This document shows, in pieces, positions 60,613-64,000 of a stretch of DNA of 64,000 nucleotides (positions are counted from its first letter, which is position 1; every line of letters starts with the position of its first letter). The notes beneath the pieces were generated by a model that made no database searches, was not told the DNA's origin, and saw nothing but the letters and a program-made list of their open reading frames with translations. The stretch is taken from positions 1 to 64,000 of the forward strand of contig JAHABX010000002.1 of NCBI GenBank assembly GCA_018376135.1. Direction: 5' to 3'. Both the position numbers and the translations under genes were made by a program. This DNA comes from Clostridiales bacterium. Lineage in GTDB: Bacteria; Bacillota; Clostridia; Lachnospirales; Lachnospiraceae.

Positions 60613-62193
60613 TCAGGAATGTCCCGCAGTCCGGTATTCGGACGGAGTAGCGCCGTAGTAGCGTTTGAACAGCCGGCTGAAATAAAGCTGATCCTCGAAG
60701 CCGACGGAAATCGCCACCTCCTTGATATAGCTGTTCTTATCCTTTAAAAGCTCTCCTGCCTTGGTCATGCGCAGGTTGTTGATATAAGAATTGATGCTGA
60801 TGCTTGTCTCTTCCTTGAAGATACGGCACAGGTAGCCGGAGCTTAATCCCACATGCTCTGCCACGGATGCAAGGCTGATCTTCCGGTTGTAGTTATTCTG
60901 GATATATGCGATCGCCTGTGTGATCTCCGGGCTGTACTGGGTGTGCCCGGTACTCCTGCTCTCGGATGAAGGGAAGATTGCTTTCAGCGCATCCTGCATG
61001 TTTTTCAGCAGCTCTTCCTGACTGAGGGCATTCCGGATCAGTTCTGCACTGTCGGCAAGCTGATCATGGACCTGGCTGCTGATGCCGGGTATCTGGTATT
61101 CCAGTTCCCAGAGAAAACGGATGCAGTACTGAATGAGCCGGGAGGGCATCACATGCTGATCACTGCAGGCATCCAGAAGCTGTCTGATCCGGTCATCCGC
61201 ATAGGAAGGCTGTTCCTTGGCAGGCATGGACAAAAGTTCTGCTGCCAGATCCTTATAAGAAAGATCCGGAATCTGTGAAGTAACTGTCAGATCCCGCGCG
61301 TTCATCCTTCCCATCTGCCCGTAGAAGGTCAGCTCCAGCAGGTCCTGGAAATGGTGGTAAGTCGAGCGGGCTTCCAGAAGATCCGGGATATCATTCTGGT
61401 AGATGATCGTCGGTGACAGGGACATATAATATTCAAAAAGCTGAGATATCCGGGCTGCAAGTCCCTGAAGGGTCGTCTGATGCTTTGCAAACTGTTCCTC
61501 CGGAATGACCAGCAGCGTATTGCTGGTACTGAAAAAGATGATCCTCCGGTGGTCGATCTGCTCCAGTGCGTTTTTCAGAGTGCTCCGGATCAGATCCATG
61601 GATGGCAGATTTTCCAGATTCTGGGCATACCAGTCAAAGGAAATCTGACAGAGCGCGAGAGGTCCCGATTCATCCGGCGAAAGTCCTGTAATATGAGCCA
61701 GTGCTTTTAGATCATAGTTTTTGTGAGTGAAAAATTCCCTCCATGCAGCGTGCTGTTCCTGATGAAGCAGCGACTGATCGGTAGTAATGGTACTTTTTCT
61801 GTCGGCAGAAGCCTTTTCGTCCAGCTTTTCCCGGATCTTTACAAGCTGTGAGGACAGCTCCTCAGGGCTGATGCTTACCTTCAGAATATAGTCGGATGCT
61901 CCCAGCACCAGTGCAGTTCTTACATAATTAAAATCTTCATAATTACTGATGACAAGAAATTCACATTTCATACCCTGTTCCTGAACGGTTCGGATCAGCT
62001 CCAGACCATCCATGATCGGCATCTTCAGGTCGCAGATGATAAGATCCGGAGAGAATCTGCCTGCCATTTCCAGCGCTTCCTCACCGTTGGAAGCGGTGGC
62101 GCAGATATGAAAACCGAGCTCGCCCCAGTCGATCATAGACCGGAGAGCGATCTTTACAATTGGTTCGTCATCAACAATCAGTACCTGATACAT
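60613..62193 (-). CDS. yesN: YesN-type response regulator, AraC output
   Basis: 526 residues. Receiver domain (VLIVDDEPIVKIALRSMI; phospho-Asp in LIICDLKMPIMDG; Lys in ILKVS), a long middle region (about 130-410) as in YesN proteins, and a C-terminal AraC/XylS double helix-turn-helix (ISLASVAEHVGLSSGYLCRIFKEETS, VAISVGFEDQLYFSRLFKRYYG). It is expected to activate carbohydrate transport genes. It lies nine bases downstream of the kinase gene. Confidence 0.93.
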   Translation of the reverse strand: MYQVLIVDDEPIVKIALRSMIDWGELGFHICATASNGEEALEMAGRFSPDLIICDLKMPIMDGLELIRTVQEQGMKCEFLVISNYEDFNYVRTALVLGASDYILKVSISPEELSSQLVKIREKLDEKASADRKSTITTDQSLLHQEQHAAWREFFTHKNYDLKALAHITGLSPDESGPLALCQISFDWYAQNLENLPSMDLIRSTLKNALEQIDHRRIIFFSTSNTLLVIPEEQFAKHQTTLQGLAARISQLFEYYMSLSPTIIYQNDIPDLLEARSTYHHFQDLLELTFYGQMGRMNARDLTVTSQIPDLSYKDLAAELLSMPAKEQPSYADDRIRQLLDACSDQHVMPSRLIQYCIRFLWELEYQIPGISSQVHDQLADSAELIRNALSQEELLKNMQDALKAIFPSSESRSTGHTQYSPEITQAIAYIQNNYNRKISLASVAEHVGLSSGYLCRIFKEETSISINSYINNLRMTKAGELLKDKNSYIKEVAISVGFEDQLYFSRLFKRYYGATPSEYRTAGHS

Positions 62194-62202
62194 AAAAGCC
62201 TC

Positions 62203-63267
62203 CTAAATAGATGTTGCATAATGAGTTGGGTCCTGTTCGGAAAAAGAGGAGATAGCCGGAATCAGGATCCGGCAGCAGGTTCCTCTGCCCGGGCTGCTGG
62301 TAATCGTAAGCCCGTAATCATCGGAAAAATACAGATGAATGCGGTCGTTGACATTGCGGCTTCCGATTCCGCCGAGTCCCTTGGGAACGGCTGCCCGGTC
62401 ATTCATGTCAAAGCCCTTTCCTTCATCCCGTACTTCCAGAAGAATATCCTTGTCCGTAAAATGACAGCTGATATAGATCTCCATAATCGTTCCGTCATTG
62501 TAGGAGCCGTGGAGCACGGAGTTTTCCGCAAGGGGCTGCAGGATAAGCTTGGGGACTAGAAAGGAAGAAATCTCTTCCGGAATATCATAGTTTACATGAA
62601 AGCTTCCTGCATAGCGGATCGCCTGGATGGAAAAGTAATGCTTCAGATTGGCGATCTCCTCCTGAATGGTGATGAACTCCTGATCATTGATCAGGGTGTT
62701 CTTCAGAAGCTCACTTAAAGAGCGGATACCCTCGGCAACCACCTTGTCCTGGTTCATCTGGGCGACCAGACGCAGGGTGTTTAATGTATTGAACAGAAAG
62801 TGCGGATTGATCTGGTACTGCAGGATCTTAAGCTCCAGCTCCCGTTTTCTGGCCTCGCTTTTCTGCCGCTGCTCTAACAGAAGCTGTATCTCTGTCACCA
62901 TGCCGTCGATATTATCCGATAAAAATGACAGCTCGTCAAAGGCATGATCCTGGATCCGGGCATCCAGATTGCCGTCGGAGATATCCCGGCAGGTCCGGAT
63001 CATGTGCTGGATCGGATGTGAGATACTCAGATAGGTATAGATCGTCATGGTCAGTGCGGCGAGGATCATCAGGATCCCCATGACCAGAAGCTGTCCGGTC
63101 AGTTCTGTACTGCCGTACAGAGAGTAGGCGTATACATACATGAACAGAAGGGGGAGCACCGTAGATATCAGATAAGAGATGATCAGGCGGTTGCGGATCT
63201 TCAGATTCCGAAGACCGATCAGGGCAAATTCCGATAATATATGAAAGTCTCTGTTTTCTGGAGTCAT
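62203..63267 (-). CDS. yesM: YesM-type sensor histidine kinase without a sensor domain
   Basis: 354 residues from ATG 63267 (AAAGGA six bases upstream). Two membrane helices (about 25-48 and 58-85) with only a short outer loop, HAMP domain, His kinase domain with QINPHFLFNTLNTL (phospho-His) and the ATPase N, G1 and G2 boxes (LAENSVLHG, DEGKGFDM, GLGGIGSRNV). Usual YesM proteins have a large outside domain of roughly 200-250 residues; here it is absent. The signal may come through a partner protein. Confidence 0.92.
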   Translation of the reverse strand: MTPENRDFHILSEFALIGLRNLKIRNRLIISYLISTVLPLLFMYVYAYSLYGSTELTGQLLVMGILMILAALTMTIYTYLSISHPIQHMIRTCRDISDGNLDARIQDHAFDELSFLSDNIDGMVTEIQLLLEQRQKSEARKRELELKILQYQINPHFLFNTLNTLRLVAQMNQDKVVAEGIRSLSELLKNTLINDQEFITIQEEIANLKHYFSIQAIRYAGSFHVNYDIPEEISSFLVPKLILQPLAENSVLHGSYNDGTIMEIYISCHFTDKDILLEVRDEGKGFDMNDRAAVPKGLGGIGSRNVNDRIHLYFSDDYGLTITSSPGRGTCCRILIPAISSFSEQDPTHYATSI

Positions 63268-63282
63268 ATGGATTCCTTTCAT

Positions 63283-63543
63283 AAGAAGTGAATAAGTATC
63301 TTGTCCATTATAAGGGTTTTTTGTTCAATATGTATATTTTAACGTAGAATGAGAAAATAATCCATAGTTAAAATAAAAATATCCATATATGTAAAATTTA
63401 TAAAAAATTATTGTTTTTTATAGATATTTAAGAATCGAAGATAGTCCATAGGGAGGATAAGATAATAACTATACATCATGAGCGGGATTTTGTAAAATGA
63501 AATCATCAAAAATAAGTCCTAGAAAGAAGGAGGAAAAGTAGAT
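63283..63543. promoter_or_regulatory. AT-rich divergent control region with TCCATA repeats
   Basis: Between yesM (minus) and the PTS gene (plus), TCCATA occurs near 63361, 63381 and 63442, plus a similar TCCATT near 63304. The spacing of the first pair is about two helix turns. This is a plausible binding array for the AraC-type YesN regulator, but no promoter can be fixed with confidence. Confidence 0.4.
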
Positions 63544-64000
63544 ATGATGAAATATTTACAGAAACTTGGAAAAGCTCTGATGCTTCCGGTTGCATGTCTT
63601 CCGGTATGCGGTATCCTTATGGGTATCGGTTATGCGCTGTCTCCAAATGTAATGCAGGGTGGCGAGATTTCAGGAGTACTTGAGATCATCGGTTTCTTCC
63701 TGGTAAAAGCGGGCGGTGCGTTGATTGACAACATGTCCTGGCTGTTCGCAATCGGTGTGGCAGTTGGTATGGCAGATGATCACGATGGTACTTCCGGACT
63801 GGCAGGTCTGGTATCCTGGCTGATGATCACCACTCTTCTGTCCAGCGGAGCAGTATCCGTTATGATGGGTGCAGAAGCACCGGCGGCGTTTGGTAAGATC
63901 CAGAACCAGTTCATCGGTATTCTTGCCGGTGTGATCGGTTCTACCTGCTACAACAAATTCAAAAACACAAAGCTTCCGGATGCGCTTGCATTCTTCTCCG
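63544..64000 (+). CDS. PTS EIIC component (glucose/maltose/GlcNAc class), partial
   Basis: The first 152 codons are in the window; the gene runs off the right edge. AGGAGG lies before ATG 63544. The sequence KYLQKLGKALMLPVACLPVC, the start of a PTS_EIIC domain, is followed by membrane helices with WLFAIGVAVGMADDHDGTSGLAG and LVSWLMITTLLS, typical of PtsG/MalX/NagE-type permeases. It imports and phosphorylates a sugar together with EIIB and EIIA. The divergent YesMN pair may control it. Confidence 0.92.
   Translation, partial: MMKYLQKLGKALMLPVACLPVCGILMGIGYALSPNVMQGGEISGVLEIIGFFLVKAGGALIDNMSWLFAIGVAVGMADDHDGTSGLAGLVSWLMITTLLSSGAVSVMMGAEAPAAFGKIQNQFIGILAGVIGSTCYNKFKNTKLPDALAFFS

Overview
This window looks like a chromosome segment from a spore-forming, anaerobic, low-to-mid-GC member of the Clostridia, most likely Lachnospiraceae. 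The genus cannot be fixed from the sequence alone. Supporting signs are a PduL-type phosphotransacylase next to acetate kinase, an anaerobic NrdG activase, a GerA/SpoVAF-type spore protein, a tryptophan-type T-box leader in front of a TrpXYZ-like transporter, a YesM/YesN two-component pair, and strong AGGAGG ribosome binding sites with many ATGA start/stop overlaps.

Layout. Bases 1-3.7 kb form an AT-rich accessory island: repeated TTATCCCGAAT half-sites, a GNAT acetyltransferase, a RelB/ParE-type toxin-antitoxin pair, an N-terminally short tyrosine recombinase, two orphan immunity-like genes and the remnant of a P-loop ATPase. The island joins GC-richer DNA inside one continuous reading frame (ATPase remnant running into a DUF5688 gene). 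From 3.7 to 18.2 kb are housekeeping genes: tRNA-Arg(CCG), an SH3 lipoprotein, an RluF-like pseudouridine synthase with DNA ligase, MscS, a DUF362 ferredoxin-like protein, larB-cls-CBS-yqeY, and the T-box controlled tryptophan transporter.

18.2-38.6 kb is the most unusual part: a 20-kb, almost gap-free array of 17 co-oriented genes that looks like a divergent type VII secretion system (T7SS). It holds an EssC-type triple-ATPase with an FHA domain, a YukD/EsaB ubiquitin-like protein, five WXG100-like proteins and a WXG-like/HExxH metallopeptidase candidate effector. Usual partners (EssA, EssB/YukC, EsaA/YueB) are not recognisable. In their place are a PP2C phosphatase, a catalytically intact Ser/Thr kinase with one membrane segment and an outside domain, a single-pass small protein, a 2172-residue Ig-repeat surface protein, a LytTR regulator and a membrane FHA protein. 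This suggests a T7SS built around phospho-signalling.

38.7-48.8 kb returns to core genes: rimO-pgsA-cinA, then nrdG-dut-ppx-ppk1-HAD-ogt, and on the minus strand a GerA-family gene. 48.8-53.2 kb is a minus-strand polyamine transport operon headed by its own cupin/HTH regulator (regulator-potA-potB-potC-potD). 53.4-56.1 kb is a tetrapyrrole operon (precorrin-2 dehydrogenase-hemB-hemL). 56.2-60.5 kb carries a beta-propeller lactonase-like gene, pduL-ackA, a membrane-anchored MerR regulator and rpmF (L32). The right end holds a minus-strand YesN/YesM two-component pair facing a PTS EIIC gene cut by the window edge.
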